From assembly GCF_002282895.1 (NCBI RefSeq), contig NZ_NRRB01000010.1:1-53733 (forward strand): DNA of 53,733 nt. The letters run 5' to 3'. The stretch is from Paraferrimonas haliotis. Its GTDB lineage: Bacteria; Pseudomonadota; Gammaproteobacteria; Enterobacterales; Shewanellaceae. Position numbers and translations under genes: made by a program. Below are positions 8,600-17,526 of this stretch, piece by piece (within the stretch, counting starts at the first letter, position 1; the number at the start of each line of letters is the position of its first letter). The notes below the pieces were generated by a model that was given only the letters and a program-made list of their open reading frames with translations, was not told the origin of the DNA and ran no database searches.

Positions 8600-9090
8600 T
8601 GAACCCAAGACGTAAAAAACGCCTTGTCTTTGCAGTCGCATTGTTAGCAGGTGTCACCGCCATCGCATCCTTGTTGTTGTATGCATTGAACTCGAACCTA
8701 AACTTGTTCTACACACCAACAGAAATTGTAAACGGTAAACCGGACACCGGTGAGCGCCCAGAGGTTGGTCAACGCATCCGCGTCGGCGGCATGGTCACCA
8801 TAGGTACCTTGCAGCGCGACCCAGACAGCTTGCACGTTGAGTTCGCTATTCACGATGCCGCCGGCGGTGAGATCATGGTAACTTACGACGACCTACTTCC
8901 GGATCTATTCCGAGAAGGGCAAGGCATTGTTGCTCAGGGTGTACTTGGGGAAGGTAACGTGTTGGTGGCTTCTGAAGTGTTAGCAAAACACGATGAAAAC
9001 TACATGCCACCTGAAGTTGCAGAAGCCATGGGCAAAAGCCACGAACAGCTAGAGTACTCTGAAACTCAAGTGAGTGGCTCGAGTTACTAA
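8599..9090 (+). CDS. ccmE: Heme chaperone CcmE
   Basis: CcmE carries heme covalently through the periplasm from CcmC to CcmF. The 163 residues have an N-terminal basic patch (NPRRKKR), one anchor helix (about 8-29), and an OB-fold domain. The heme-binding motif [13 protein letters not shown] has the covalent histidine H131 and tyrosine Y135, one residue off the E. coli numbering. It is the last gene of ccmABCDE and is followed by a strong terminator. Confidence 0.97.
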   Translation: MNPRRKKRLVFAVALLAGVTAIASLLLYALNSNLNLFYTPTEIVNGKPDTGERPEVGQRIRVGGMVTIGTLQRDPDSLHVEFAIHDAAGGEIMVTYDDLLPDLFREGQGIVAQGVLGEGNVLVASEVLAKHDENYMPPEVAEAMGKSHEQLEYSETQVSGSSY

Positions 9091-9106
9091 CGTGCATCTA
9101 CACGCT

Positions 9107-9134
9107 AAAAGGCTGCCTAGGGGCAGCCTTTTTT
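9107..9134. terminator. Terminator after ccmE, also facing the SapC gene
   Basis: The stem GGCTGCC/GGCAGCC (9111-9117 with 9122-9128, loop TAGG) is followed by six T on the plus strand and, on the minus strand, by four T. It can serve both ccmABCDE and the convergent halogenase-SapC unit. Confidence 0.88.
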
Positions 9135-9158
9135 ACGTCTGTGCATAGCATTTGCTTT

Positions 9159-9854
9159 TTAGCTTTGATTTAACTCAAGCCTTGCGAGTCGATGGAATTG
9201 GTTTAACGACGTAAGGTGGGTGTATATTGGCGCTAACAGACCGCGGTTTTTTAGGTCTAAAAATTGCTCATCCGACAAACCATTGAGCTTCTCTTGATCG
9301 ATCACATAAATGCCGTTTATGGTGCGCTTTTCTTGGCCGACGTTAATGGTTAGGCTTTGGTTGGAAAACAAATCTAAGTTTGCATAATGAGACACGATAG
9401 CCTGAGTCGTAGCATTGTCTTCAAAGTTTGCCACCAATTCGTTTTTTCGAGTGGATAAATAATCAGATTCGGAGTCGCCATTAAACAAAGGATTGCCCAT
9501 TGTTTCGCTGACTTCAGGAGCATCTTCCCGAATGCCGATCCAAAGTTTATTTTGCTCATCTGGATTATGAATGACCGCAAGGGGGTAATCTCTAACTACC
9601 GCTGGAATATACAAACCTTGCCAATTACCCTGCTGCACACTTAAATTTTGCTGGGGTTTTAGCCCAAGCATTGCAACCGCCTGAAAGGCTCCAGTCTCAG
9701 AGTTTTTTATAAACACGATTGGGTATTCCGTTGCCGCTTTATCAAACTCCATGGCGGTTATCGCCACAATTTGCTGGGTAGCAACATGAGAGTAATCGGT
9801 GTCCGAAATTTTAATATTATTGTGTTTAATGGGATCCAATAGTGAAATCGACAT
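9159..9854 (-). CDS. SapC family protein
   Basis: The 231 residues match the SapC-like family (Pfam PF07277) by the central pattern FQAVAMLGLKPQQNLS, WQGLYIPAVVRDYPLAV and the C-terminal GLLAPIYTHLTSLNQFHRL. There is no signal peptide or membrane helix. The family's biochemical role is unknown; it is named after a Campylobacter surface-layer-associated protein, but in Gammaproteobacteria and Caulobacterales it recurs beside TonB receptors and tryptophan-halogenase-like genes. Here it follows the halogenase-like gene by 29 bp, with AAGGAGACGCC as ribosome site, so the two are co-expressed. Confidence 0.8.
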   Translation of the reverse strand: MSISLLDPIKHNNIKISDTDYSHVATQQIVAITAMEFDKAATEYPIVFIKNSETGAFQAVAMLGLKPQQNLSVQQGNWQGLYIPAVVRDYPLAVIHNPDEQNKLWIGIREDAPEVSETMGNPLFNGDSESDYLSTRKNELVANFEDNATTQAIVSHYANLDLFSNQSLTINVGQEKRTINGIYVIDQEKLNGLSDEQFLDLKNRGLLAPIYTHLTSLNQFHRLARLELNQS

Positions 9855-9883
9855 GGCGTCTCCTTGCTCGTTTGGCGTTTTAG

Positions 9884-11410
9884 TTATTGTTTTTGCAATC
9901 CATATTGATGAATTTTGTTGATCAATTCTCGATGGCTCGGCATAGCCTTAACCAATTGTTGCCGATAAGTTTCTAGCTGCTCTTGTATGTTGACGAGGTG
10001 TCGCCTCTGTTCAATTGATAGCGATCCCGGTTTCGATTTGAATTTCATTCCATACATAACATACAGATAATTCTCCGCATTAAACACTTCGTAACGGGAA
10101 AAAAAGTCTTGAGTCGATGGGGGATACTGTTGCCACAAAGCTAACCTACTCGCTAACTCGTCTGGAATGGAGTGAGCTGCACGGTTATCTTTCCAAAAGG
10201 CTGAATCTTCTCTATCGGAAAGCAAGTAATGGAGCTTGGCAAATTCAACCACCCGTTCCCAGGCATAGCTCATGGTGTCATTAAACCGCTTTTGCAACAT
10301 AGGTAGAGCGTTAGTGGCGGTAGGGAGCCTTTGAGCCAGATATTCTCCAGCCATATCCGTCAGCAAGATCGATGTGGCTTCAATTGGTTCCAAGAACCCC
10401 TGAGCCAGTCCCATAGCGACGCAGTTGTTCTTCCAGAATTGTTGACGAAATCCAACTTTCATATCAATGGTTCGGTGCGGCAAATCCGCTAGCTTACCTT
10501 GCAGGTAACGATCTAACTTCTGTGCAGCTTGCTCGTTATCTAGATGATTATCCGAATAAACAAACCCGACGCCTCGACGTTCGGTAAGGGCAATATCCCA
10601 AATCCAACCAGCTTGGTGTGCCGTCGCTTTTGTATAAGGGGGGATTTCGCTGTCTAGTGACGTGGGTACTTGCGTTACTATCGCCTTATTGACAAGCAAA
10701 GTATCAGACACATCCACCAAGGGAACATTCAAGGTTTTGCTTATGAGCACTGACTCGAAGCCACTGCAGTCGACATAGAAGTCGAACGCTTGCTCTCCAA
10801 TACCTTGGTCAAGATGCAATGAGCGAATATAACCGTTTGCAAACAAGCTCGCGTCCACTACATTTGCGCGAACATGTTCTATTTTAAACTTCGATTTAAC
10901 GTTATCGGCTAACAGCTGTGCAAACTTAGCGGCATTTAAATGGTAGGCATAGCTCGAGGCCCCTTGATATTCAGCCATCGTAATATTCTTTGGGCCTTTT
11001 AACTCATCACACAAAGACGCTTGAGCGGACACTAAGTGGGCGAAATCCAGTTCAGGCTCGGCTAAATAGTGCTGAATCAAAGGCTCCCAAGTGGCGTTAG
11101 GTGCATCAAACAAGTGATGATACTGATTTAGGCGACCGTGGCGATTGGCATCCAGCCAGTTAACAAACTGGATCGATTGCTTGAACGTCGCGTCGCAACG
11201 TCTAATAAGGTCGGTTTCAGAAATGCCAAAGCTCTGTAACGACTTTCTGATAGAGGGAACGGTACCCTCACCTACACCAACGCTCGGAATATCAGGCGAT
11301 TCAATTAGGGTAAGTGATACTTTATCTGACCAAACAGAGTGCGCTATATGATTGAGAACCAACCACCCTGCTGTGCCACCACCGATGATAGCGATAGAAA
11401 ACGTACTCAA
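9884..11410 (-). CDS. Tryptophan halogenase-like flavoprotein (PrnA family)
   Basis: This is a flavin-dependent halogenase-type protein of 508 residues. An FAD-binding GGGTAGW motif lies at 10-16. A lysine in ATFKQSIQFVNW (K77) sits where PrnA has catalytic K79. The signature GWIWDIAL (268-275) is close to GWxWxIP but has A in place of proline. The EPIEATS segment (341-347) lines up with the PrnA region carrying E346. Members next to TonB receptors and SapC have no proven halogenation activity, so substrate and reaction are open. The start is TTG, supported by AAGGAG six bases upstream. It lies downstream of the TonB receptor, behind a terminator-like hairpin. Confidence 0.85.
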   Translation of the reverse strand: MSTFSIAIIGGGTAGWLVLNHIAHSVWSDKVSLTLIESPDIPSVGVGEGTVPSIRKSLQSFGISETDLIRRCDATFKQSIQFVNWLDANRHGRLNQYHHLFDAPNATWEPLIQHYLAEPELDFAHLVSAQASLCDELKGPKNITMAEYQGASSYAYHLNAAKFAQLLADNVKSKFKIEHVRANVVDASLFANGYIRSLHLDQGIGEQAFDFYVDCSGFESVLISKTLNVPLVDVSDTLLVNKAIVTQVPTSLDSEIPPYTKATAHQAGWIWDIALTERRGVGFVYSDNHLDNEQAAQKLDRYLQGKLADLPHRTIDMKVGFRQQFWKNNCVAMGLAQGFLEPIEATSILLTDMAGEYLAQRLPTATNALPMLQKRFNDTMSYAWERVVEFAKLHYLLSDREDSAFWKDNRAAHSIPDELASRLALWQQYPPSTQDFFSRYEVFNAENYLYVMYGMKFKSKPGSLSIEQRRHLVNIQEQLETYRQQLVKAMPSHRELINKIHQYGLQKQ

Positions 11411-11432
11411 ACCGACTCCTTAGTTTGTCCTA

Positions 11433-11468
11433 CAAAAAATAGAATAGCCCAGCAGAAGCTGGGCTATT
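11433..11468 (-). terminator. Terminator or attenuator between the TonB receptor and the halogenase-like gene
   Basis: An 11-bp stem AATAGCCCAGC/GCTGGGCTATT (11443-11453 with 11458-11468, loop AGAA) is followed on the minus strand by TCTATTTTTT. Only about 22 bp remain before the halogenase-like start, too little for a separate promoter. Partial read-through is therefore likely. Confidence 0.8.
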
Positions 11469-11499
11469 AAAGTACGTTTCCACGATGGTTATTGCTTAC

Positions 11500-14094
11500 T
11501 TAGAAGCGTAATGTTAAACCAACCGTGTAACGAGCTTCACCCTCGAAGTACCATGCTGGGTAACCGTCTTTCAATTCTGGTTTAACCTCCGCAGCACCTG
11601 GTGCTACGCCCAGTTGCACACTGTCTTCTTCTAGTAAATTAACCACTTCAAACGTCATTGCTAAATAGTCAGTGAAGTTATAGCTAGCACTCAAGTCTAC
11701 CGTACCATAAGACTGATGCTCTCGGTTACCATAGAATCCAGGCAACTCGCGTATCATATACTCAGAACGCCAGTTATATGCAGCACGAGCCGAGAAACGC
11801 TCAAGTTCATAGTAACCGACTAAGTTAACCGTATGTTTTGACGAATCGGAGAATACTTCGACTAAGTCAGGGTAGTTTTCTGCAGGAGCGCTGGAATCGG
11901 CATAGGTGTAGTTCGCAGAATATCCAAGACCGTTATCAAAGTAATCTTGAATTTGAGCTTCAATACCGTTGATCTTGCCGCCAGAACCGTTCTTCTTAGT
12001 TGAAACCGTCCATTCATCTTTACCAGAATCTGGGTCCACAATACCAATTGATTGCCCGAGTATCTGATCGTTGGTGATAAATGACGTAATGTCTTTATAG
12101 AAATAACCAATGCTGGCTAAACCATCTTCACTGAAGTACCACTCAACGCCTAAATCTGCCTGAGTCGCTTTAAACGGGTTCAGCGCAATGTTACCGGTAT
12201 TGACCACTTCGTTACCCGCTGTACCGTCGGCATAACCAACAAGTGAACTAGAGGCAAACATGTCAGCGTAGTTCGGGCGTGAAATAACCTGTGCTGCAGA
12301 ACCGCGTAAGATAAGATCATCTGCTAGGTCGTAAGCGATGTTAAAGCTTGGCAAAACCTCGCTGTAGTCCGCTTCAGCTGTGCTTAGAGTGTTTGCATAA
12401 GAGCCATCCGCCTGCAGCATAAAGTAATCTGAAGAGGCATCGGTTTTGACATAGCGAACGCCAAAGTTACCGCGAACTCTATCCGCTTCAAAATCGGCCA
12501 TAACGTAAAGCGCTAGGTTCTTTTCATTAATGGTACCGTACCCTGATTTGTATACGGTGCCATCGGTAGAAAAGCCATCTACCGCAGCGAATGCGCCATC
12601 AAGCATGGCATCAAGATTAGGTTTCGGGAGAGTGAAACCTGCACCTGATGACACTTGCCCTGAGTAGTAAGCGCTTGCGTCTTGAGCAGGGATCCCAACG
12701 ACATTAGCCGGCAAGGTCTCTTGCTTAACGTCATGGTCTGCATAGCGGACACCGGTCTTCATAGCACTTACAAAGCCCCAATTAACCGGTACCGTAATGT
12801 CGAATTGAGCGTAGGTTTCTTCATCGGAATTAGGTTGTTTCTTCAAAGCCCAACCTGCTGGCTCTAACTGACCAGTGAAGTCGTCAGCAGAGAAGTTTTT
12901 GTTGGCAATGTTTATATCGATAATTTTACCGGTCGCGTCATAGGTTCCAGCATAATCTGATGGCTTACCTAGCCAAAAGCCATAATTAGCGGTGATGTCG
13001 GTACCACCTTCCGATTTAGTGTTGCCTACTCGACCTTCCAATGTGAAAGCATCGTGCTCGTACTTGAAATCCAAATCGATGGTATTGGAGTCCATGCTCG
13101 CTTGACGGGCCCACGTTTGAGCCCATCCTGGGTTAGCGCCCATTCCGTCCCGTCGATAGAACACACAAGTACCCGAAGCATTCTTTTGCTCACAAGCCGC
13201 GTCTTTATCGTCTGGGAACATAACAAATAGAGAGGTATTCGCGTTATTCGCCTTCATATCCAAAGCCATAACGTTTAAGCCGAATGTTAAACTGTCGGTT
13301 GGCATAAACTGCACAGCCGCATTGATTGCTGAGCGTTCGCGCTCTTGTTCAAAGGTTGTTGGAACGATGTCGCCCCAACCAACCAAAGACTCGATACCAT
13401 TACGTTGGTAATTAATTTGCGAGCCGGCTGCGGAGATCAAGAAACCAAAGTTTTCGTCTTCGTTTTTCCAACTATACAACCCTGAAAGTTCTGGATCGAT
13501 TTCTTTAGAAATTGTGCCGTAGTCGCCTTTAGCACTTAGGAATACGCTATTTGCTTCTAGGTCCAGCGGTTTGCGAGTATTCACAATCACTGTTCCGCCA
13601 ATTCCACCTTCCGCTAGGTCTGCTTGAGATGACTTGTAGACTTGGATACCGCCCACCATTTCAGGTGGCAATAAACTGTAGTTAAAACTGCGATCAATTG
13701 ATTGTTGATCATACCATCCGGTAGAGGCTACTGAATGGCCATTTAGCAGCGTTCGAGTAAGTTGTGAAGAAGCACCACGAATAGAAACTTGTTGCCCTTG
13801 ACCAAACTGGCGATTCACTGCAACACCGGGAATTCGTCCTAGAGATTCGCCAACATCTGAGTCGGGAAACTTACCTACATCTTCAGCGGTAACGGCGTCA
13901 ACCACTGCATTAGAGAATCGTTTATCATTTAACGAGGCTTTCATCGAGGCACGCATACCGCGAACTTCGATTTTCTCAATTTCTTTTTCTTCTACTGCTG
14001 TTTCTTCAGCTACCGCGCCAAAAGAGACTGCGGTGCCCATTAGCAGTGCAATATTTGTCGCGAGCAGAGTACGTCTAAATGTAGATGGCTGCAT
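11500..14094 (-). CDS. TonB-dependent receptor (Xanthomonas/Caulobacter-type)
   Basis: This is an outer-membrane, TonB/ExbBD-energised transporter of 864 residues. A signal peptide (1-29) precedes a TonB-box-like EKIEVRGMRAS segment (about 40-50). The plug domain (about 50-175) has DVGKFPDSDVGESLGRIPGV, VSIRG and the conserved NYSLLPPEMVGGIQVYKSS run of the large family first described in Xanthomonas and Caulobacter. A long beta-barrel follows, ending with an aromatic residue (TLRF). Such receptors often import oligosaccharides. The LacI-type operator upstream supports sugar control, but the ligand is not readable. AAGGG lies 8 bases before the ATG. Confidence 0.92.
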   Translation of the reverse strand: MQPSTFRRTLLATNIALLMGTAVSFGAVAEETAVEEKEIEKIEVRGMRASMKASLNDKRFSNAVVDAVTAEDVGKFPDSDVGESLGRIPGVAVNRQFGQGQQVSIRGASSQLTRTLLNGHSVASTGWYDQQSIDRSFNYSLLPPEMVGGIQVYKSSQADLAEGGIGGTVIVNTRKPLDLEANSVFLSAKGDYGTISKEIDPELSGLYSWKNEDENFGFLISAAGSQINYQRNGIESLVGWGDIVPTTFEQERERSAINAAVQFMPTDSLTFGLNVMALDMKANNANTSLFVMFPDDKDAACEQKNASGTCVFYRRDGMGANPGWAQTWARQASMDSNTIDLDFKYEHDAFTLEGRVGNTKSEGGTDITANYGFWLGKPSDYAGTYDATGKIIDINIANKNFSADDFTGQLEPAGWALKKQPNSDEETYAQFDITVPVNWGFVSAMKTGVRYADHDVKQETLPANVVGIPAQDASAYYSGQVSSGAGFTLPKPNLDAMLDGAFAAVDGFSTDGTVYKSGYGTINEKNLALYVMADFEADRVRGNFGVRYVKTDASSDYFMLQADGSYANTLSTAEADYSEVLPSFNIAYDLADDLILRGSAAQVISRPNYADMFASSSLVGYADGTAGNEVVNTGNIALNPFKATQADLGVEWYFSEDGLASIGYFYKDITSFITNDQILGQSIGIVDPDSGKDEWTVSTKKNGSGGKINGIEAQIQDYFDNGLGYSANYTYADSSAPAENYPDLVEVFSDSSKHTVNLVGYYELERFSARAAYNWRSEYMIRELPGFYGNREHQSYGTVDLSASYNFTDYLAMTFEVVNLLEEDSVQLGVAPGAAEVKPELKDGYPAWYFEGEARYTVGLTLRF

Positions 14095-14146
14095 GTTCGT
14101 TTCCCTTACTAAACCATAACTTTTTTAATTGTTTTCTATCCATGCC

Positions 14147-14165
14147 CATTCTCCAACGGAGAATG
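14147..14165. repeat. Inverted repeat overlapping the TonB-receptor operator
   Basis: CATTCTCC/GGAGAATG (14147-14154 with 14158-14165, loop AAC) is a perfect 8-bp hairpin. Its right arm overlaps the first bases of the LacI-type operator. It is about 50 bp upstream of the receptor start, so it may lie in the leader mRNA or be a second protein site. Confidence 0.6.
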
Positions 14166-14179
14166 ACAACGCTGTCATG
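14162..14179. promoter_or_regulatory. LacI-family-type operator (primary)
   Basis: ATGACAACGCTGTCAT (14163-14178) is a palindrome with the central CG typical of LacI-family operators. It fits, as I recall it, the consensus AATGACARCGYTGTCATT described for NagR-type regulators of N-acetylglucosamine genes. It lies about 70 bp before the TonB receptor ATG. No LacI-type regulator gene is in the window. Confidence 0.65.
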
Positions 14180-14225
14180 TGTTAACCAATAGTACACAAG
14201 GAGTTACTTTTTAGCCACATTTTTT

Positions 14226-14239
14226 TTACAACGCTGGCA
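14226..14239. promoter_or_regulatory. Second, degenerate LacI-type operator
   Basis: TTACAACGCTGGCA matches the core of the primary operator (TGACAACGCTGTCA) at 12 of 14 positions. Its start is 62 bp from the equivalent base of the primary site, close to six helical turns, so a DNA loop is possible. The rest of the 318-bp gap between the receptor and rplQ (14095-14412) shows no gene. Confidence 0.4.
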
Positions 14240-14370
14240 GACTTATCATAGAGCCATGAGGTAAACGCTAGATATACAAAGGGTTACAGTAGGAATGAAC
14301 TTAAGGGGTCGAACAACCAGTGGCACACTAATTAGCAGCTTCTAACAGGCTTAGGTAGAATTTCAGATAC

Positions 14371-14400
14371 AAAAAAACCGAGCCGTAGCTCGGTTTTTTT
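14371..14400. terminator. Terminator of the alpha operon (after rplQ)
   Basis: A symmetrical hairpin (ACCGAGC/GCTCGGT, loop CGTA) is flanked by seven A and seven T. It is a bidirectional Rho-independent terminator 13 bp beyond the rplQ stop. Confidence 0.9.
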
Positions 14401-14412
14401 GATTCAGTCAGC

Positions 14413-14808
14413 TTACTCAGCAGCAGCTTCCGCTTCTACTTCTTCAGCAACTGGGCGATCTACTAACTCGATGTATGCCATTGGAGCATTGTCACCGGTG
14501 CGGTAGCCGCACTTAAGAATACGGGTATAACCGCCAGGACGTTCCTGGTAGCGAGGACCCAATTCGTTAAACAATTTACCTACGACTTCTTGGTCGCGGG
14601 TGCGAGCAAACGCTAAACGGCGGTTTGCAACGCTATCACTTTTAGCAAGTGTAATTAAAGGTTCAACTACGCGACGCAATTCTTTCGCTTTAGCTACAGT
14701 GGTTTTGATCACTTCGTGACGAACCAAAGAACCTGCCATGTTACGGAACATAGCTTGACGATGACTGCTGTTGCGGTTTAGTTGACGACCACTCTTACGA
14801 TGGCGCAT
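14413..14808 (-). CDS. rplQ: 50S ribosomal protein L17
   Basis: L17 is a large-subunit protein near the exit tunnel. The 131 residues begin with the invariant [20 protein letters not shown] and contain the EPLITLAK and [14 protein letters not shown] segments. The chain is slightly longer than the E. coli protein because of an acidic, alanine-rich tail ([10 protein letters not shown]). It is the last gene of the alpha operon, directly after rpoA. Confidence 0.98.
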   Translation of the reverse strand: MRHRKSGRQLNRNSSHRQAMFRNMAGSLVRHEVIKTTVAKAKELRRVVEPLITLAKSDSVANRRLAFARTRDQEVVGKLFNELGPRYQERPGGYTRILKCGYRTGDNAPMAYIELVDRPVAEEVEAEAAAE

Positions 14809-14846
14809 GACCTAATCCTTCTAACTTGTATCTGTACTAACTTGGC

Positions 14847-15836
14847 TTATAGGTCGTCTAGAAGGCTAGCCGGTGGCCAGTTCTCTAAACGCATTCCCAA
14901 CGACAGCCCACGAGATGCCAAAACGTCTTTAATTTCAGTAAGAGATTTCTTACCAAGATTAGGCGTTTTAAGAAGCTCGACTTCTGTGCGTTGTACCAAA
15001 TCGCCGATGTAATGAATCGCTTCAGCTTTCAAACAGTTAGCTGAACGTACAGTAAGCTCTAAATCGTCGACAGGACGTAGTAAAATCGGATCGAATTCCG
15101 GCTTCTCTTCTTTCTCTTCTGGCTCAGTAACATCGCGAAGCTCAACAAAGGCTTCTAGTTGCTCAGCAAGAATAGTAGCAGAACGACGAATTGCCTCTTC
15201 TGGGTCGAGTGTACCATTGGTGGTCATATCGATTACCAGTTTATCAAGGTCAGTACGTTGTTCTACACGAGCTGCTTCAACATTGTATGCGATGCGAGCT
15301 ACTGGTGAGAATGAAGCATCCACTAACAGACGTCCAATAGGACGCTCATCGTCTTCGGTTTGCGCACGGGCTGATGCCGGTACATAACCACGACCACGTT
15401 CTACTGTAATACGCATGTTAATATCAGTTTCGCCGGTCAAGTGACAAATCACATGATCCGGATTCATGATGGTAACATCACCGTCGTGGGTAATATCACC
15501 AGCTACTACAGGGCCCGTCCCCGACTTAGATAAAGTCAGAACTGCCTCGTCCTTTCCTTCGATTTTTACCGCTAAGCCTTTAAGGTTTAGCAAAATCTCT
15601 AGGATGTCTTCCTGAACGCCTTCCTTGCTGCTGTATTCATGCAATACACCGTCAATCTCAACTTGAGTTACGGCGCATCCTGGCATGGATGACAACAAAA
15701 TGCGACGAAGCGCATTACCCAATGTGTGTCCAAACCCACGCTCGAGTGGCTCTAAAGTCACCTTGGCACGTGTTGGGCTAACTTGTTCAATATCAACAAG
15801 ACGTGGCTTAAGAAATTCTGTAACAGAACCCTGCAT
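14847..15836 (-). CDS. rpoA: RNA polymerase alpha subunit
   Basis: This is the alpha subunit, which nucleates polymerase assembly through its N-terminal domain and binds UP elements and activators through its C-terminal domain. At 329 residues it equals the E. coli length. The N domain (about 1-235) is joined by an acidic linker to the C domain. The DNA-binding surface [20 protein letters not shown] and [14 protein letters not shown] are intact. It sits between rpsD and rplQ as in other Gammaproteobacteria. Confidence 0.99.
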   Translation of the reverse strand: MQGSVTEFLKPRLVDIEQVSPTRAKVTLEPLERGFGHTLGNALRRILLSSMPGCAVTQVEIDGVLHEYSSKEGVQEDILEILLNLKGLAVKIEGKDEAVLTLSKSGTGPVVAGDITHDGDVTIMNPDHVICHLTGETDINMRITVERGRGYVPASARAQTEDDERPIGRLLVDASFSPVARIAYNVEAARVEQRTDLDKLVIDMTTNGTLDPEEAIRRSATILAEQLEAFVELRDVTEPEEKEEKPEFDPILLRPVDDLELTVRSANCLKAEAIHYIGDLVQRTEVELLKTPNLGKKSLTEIKDVLASRGLSLGMRLENWPPASLLDDL

Positions 15837-15860
15837 TGTGTCCTCTCTTTAAAAGTTGCT

Positions 15861-16481
15861 TTACTTAGAGTAAAGCTCGACGATCAGCTGTTCGTTAATC
15901 TCAGCAGACAAATCGCTGCGTTCTGGTTGACGCTTAAATACGCCTTCCATTTTCGCGCTGTCTACTTCAACCCAAGTGGCTTGCTCGCGTTGGCCAGCCA
16001 ATTCCAAAGAAGCCTTAATACGGGCTTGCTTTTGAGATTTTTCTCGGATGCTTACAACATCATTCGCAGAAACTTTGAATGATGGAATGTTAACCACTCT
16101 ACCGTTAACCATAACGGCTTTGTGACTAACTAGCTGGCGTGACTCTGCACGAGTTGCACCAAAGCCCATACGATAAACAACGTTATCTAAACGGCCTTCT
16201 AGCAATTGCAGTAGGTTCTCACCAGTATTACCTTTGATTCGTGCCGCATCTTTGTAGTAGTTGCGGAACTGTTTTTCTAGTACGCCGTACATACGACGAA
16301 CTTTTTGTTTCTCACGTAACTGAACGCCGTAGTCTGATAGACGACCGCGTCGTGCGCCGTGTTGTCCAGGTGCAGTTTCTAACTTACACTTAGAATCAAT
16401 CGCTCGTACACCGCTTTTTAGGAACAAATCAGTTCCTTCGCGGCGGCTAAGCTTGAGTTTAGGACCCAAGTATCTTGCCAT
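15861..16481 (-). CDS. rpsD: 30S ribosomal protein S4
   Basis: S4 starts 16S rRNA folding of the 5' domain and, in E. coli, represses its own alpha operon by binding the rpsM leader. The 206 residues begin [20 protein letters not shown] and carry the S4 RNA-binding domain near 95-160 ([31 protein letters not shown]). The length equals the E. coli protein. It lies between rpsK and rpoA. Confidence 0.98.
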   Translation of the reverse strand: MARYLGPKLKLSRREGTDLFLKSGVRAIDSKCKLETAPGQHGARRGRLSDYGVQLREKQKVRRMYGVLEKQFRNYYKDAARIKGNTGENLLQLLEGRLDNVVYRMGFGATRAESRQLVSHKAVMVNGRVVNIPSFKVSANDVVSIREKSQKQARIKASLELAGQREQATWVEVDSAKMEGVFKRQPERSDLSAEINEQLIVELYSK

Positions 16482-16511
16482 GATCTTTCTCCAACTTATC
16501 CTAAGATGCGA

Positions 16512-16901
16512 TTAAACGCGACGTTTCTTAGGAGGACGACAACCATTGTGTGGAATCGGAGTCACATCAGTAATGTTAGTGATGCGATAGCCAGCAGCGT
16601 TTAAAGCACGAATTGCACTTTCACGACCTGGACCCGGGCCCTTCACAAAGACTTCAAGGTTTTTAACACCGTATTCTGCCGCAGCAGTACCGGCGCGCTC
16701 TGCAGCTACTTGAGCAGCAAATGGGGTAGACTTACGTGAACCACGGAAGCCAGAACCACCTGCAGTTGCCCAAGACAACGCATTGCCTTGACGATCTGTA
16801 ATGGTGACGATGGTGTTGTTGAATGATGCATGGATATGAGCCATACCATCTGCAACTTGTTTACGTACGCGTTTACGAGAACGTGACGGAACTTTAGCCA
16901 T
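16512..16901 (-). CDS. rpsK: 30S ribosomal protein S11
   Basis: S11 is a platform protein near the mRNA exit. The 129 residues include [22 protein letters not shown], the [15 protein letters not shown] region and the conserved tail [13 protein letters not shown]. The length matches E. coli. It is 16 bp downstream of rpsM. Confidence 0.98.
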   Translation of the reverse strand: MAKVPSRSRKRVRKQVADGMAHIHASFNNTIVTITDRQGNALSWATAGGSGFRGSRKSTPFAAQVAAERAGTAAAEYGVKNLEVFVKGPGPGRESAIRALNAAGYRITNITDVTPIPHNGCRPPKKRRV

Positions 16902-16917
16902 AACTTATACCTTCCCG

Positions 16918-17274
16918 TTACTTCTTAATTGGTTTACGAGGACCTTTACGCGTGCGCGCATTGGTCTTAGTACGTTGCCCACGAAGTGGAAGGCTACGAC
17001 GATGACGAAGTCCACGGTAACAACCAAGGTCCATAAGACGCTTGATGTTCATGGAAACTTCACGGCGGAGGTCACCCTCAACGGTGAACTTAGCCACCTC
17101 TTCACGAAGCAAATCAATTTGAGCTTCGTCTAGTTCCTTGATCTTCACATCTTCAGCGATGCCAGTATTAGCACAAATAGCTTTTGCGCTAGTACGGCCA
17201 ATGCCGAAAATCGCGGTTAAAGCGATAACCGCGTGCTTATGATCAGGAATGTTAATGCCAGCGATACGGGCCAC
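16918..17274 (-). CDS. rpsM: 30S ribosomal protein S13
   Basis: S13 is a head protein that contacts the P-site tRNA and the L5 bridge. I place the start at GTG (17274), giving 118 residues that begin [14 protein letters not shown] as in E. coli. A TTG four codons upstream would put the start on top of the GGAG ribosome site (17281-17284), which is well spaced from the GTG. The tail [18 protein letters not shown] is intact. It is the first gene of the alpha operon. Confidence 0.97.
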   Translation of the reverse strand: MARIAGINIPDHKHAVIALTAIFGIGRTSAKAICANTGIAEDVKIKELDEAQIDLLREEVAKFTVEGDLRREVSMNIKRLMDLGCYRGLRHRRSLPLRGQRTKTNARTRKGPRKPIKK

Positions 17275-17318
17275 TATGCACTCCAAATAATTAAAGGTTC
17301 GACTGCGAAAAGCCCGGT

Positions 17319-17347
17319 AGGATACTCAACAGTTGAACAATTTGCAA
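17319..17347 (-). promoter_or_regulatory. Candidate alpha-operon promoter upstream of rpsM
   Basis: TTGCAA (17342-17347), a 17-bp spacer and TATCCT (17319-17324) lie between the spc-end hairpin and rpsM on the minus strand. The leader of about 40 bases would be where E. coli S4 binds; I could not fold a clear pseudoknot by eye. Confidence 0.5.
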
Positions 17348-17385
17348 ACAAAATATTTGCCAGCCCTTCGTGAGGGCTGGCAAAT
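17348..17385 (-). terminator. Hairpin ending the spc operon (between rpmJ and rpsM)
   Basis: This is a perfect 13-bp stem ATTTGCCAGCCCT/AGGGCTGGCAAAT (17355-17367 with 17373-17385), followed on the minus strand by ATTTTGTTT. The T tract is interrupted, so termination may be partial. Confidence 0.65.
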
Positions 17386-17394
17386 GGTTCTTTC

Positions 17395-17508
17395 TTAGCC
17401 TTGACGCTGTTTGTGTTTAGGTTCAACACAAATCACGCGAACAACGCCATTACGCTTGATGATCTTGCAATTACGGCAGATCTTCTTCACGGAAGCACGA
17501 ACTTTCAT
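17395..17508 (-). CDS. rpmJ: 50S ribosomal protein L36
   Basis: This small gene encodes 37 residues: [20 protein letters not shown] then [17 protein letters not shown]. The zinc ligands C11, C14, C27 and H32 are present, so it is the zinc-binding form. It lies 18 bp after secY, as in the E. coli spc operon, and ends the operon. Confidence 0.97.
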   Translation of the reverse strand: MKVRASVKKICRNCKIIKRNGVVRVICVEPKHKQRQG

Positions 17509-17526
17509 TTCATCACTCCGTTTAAC

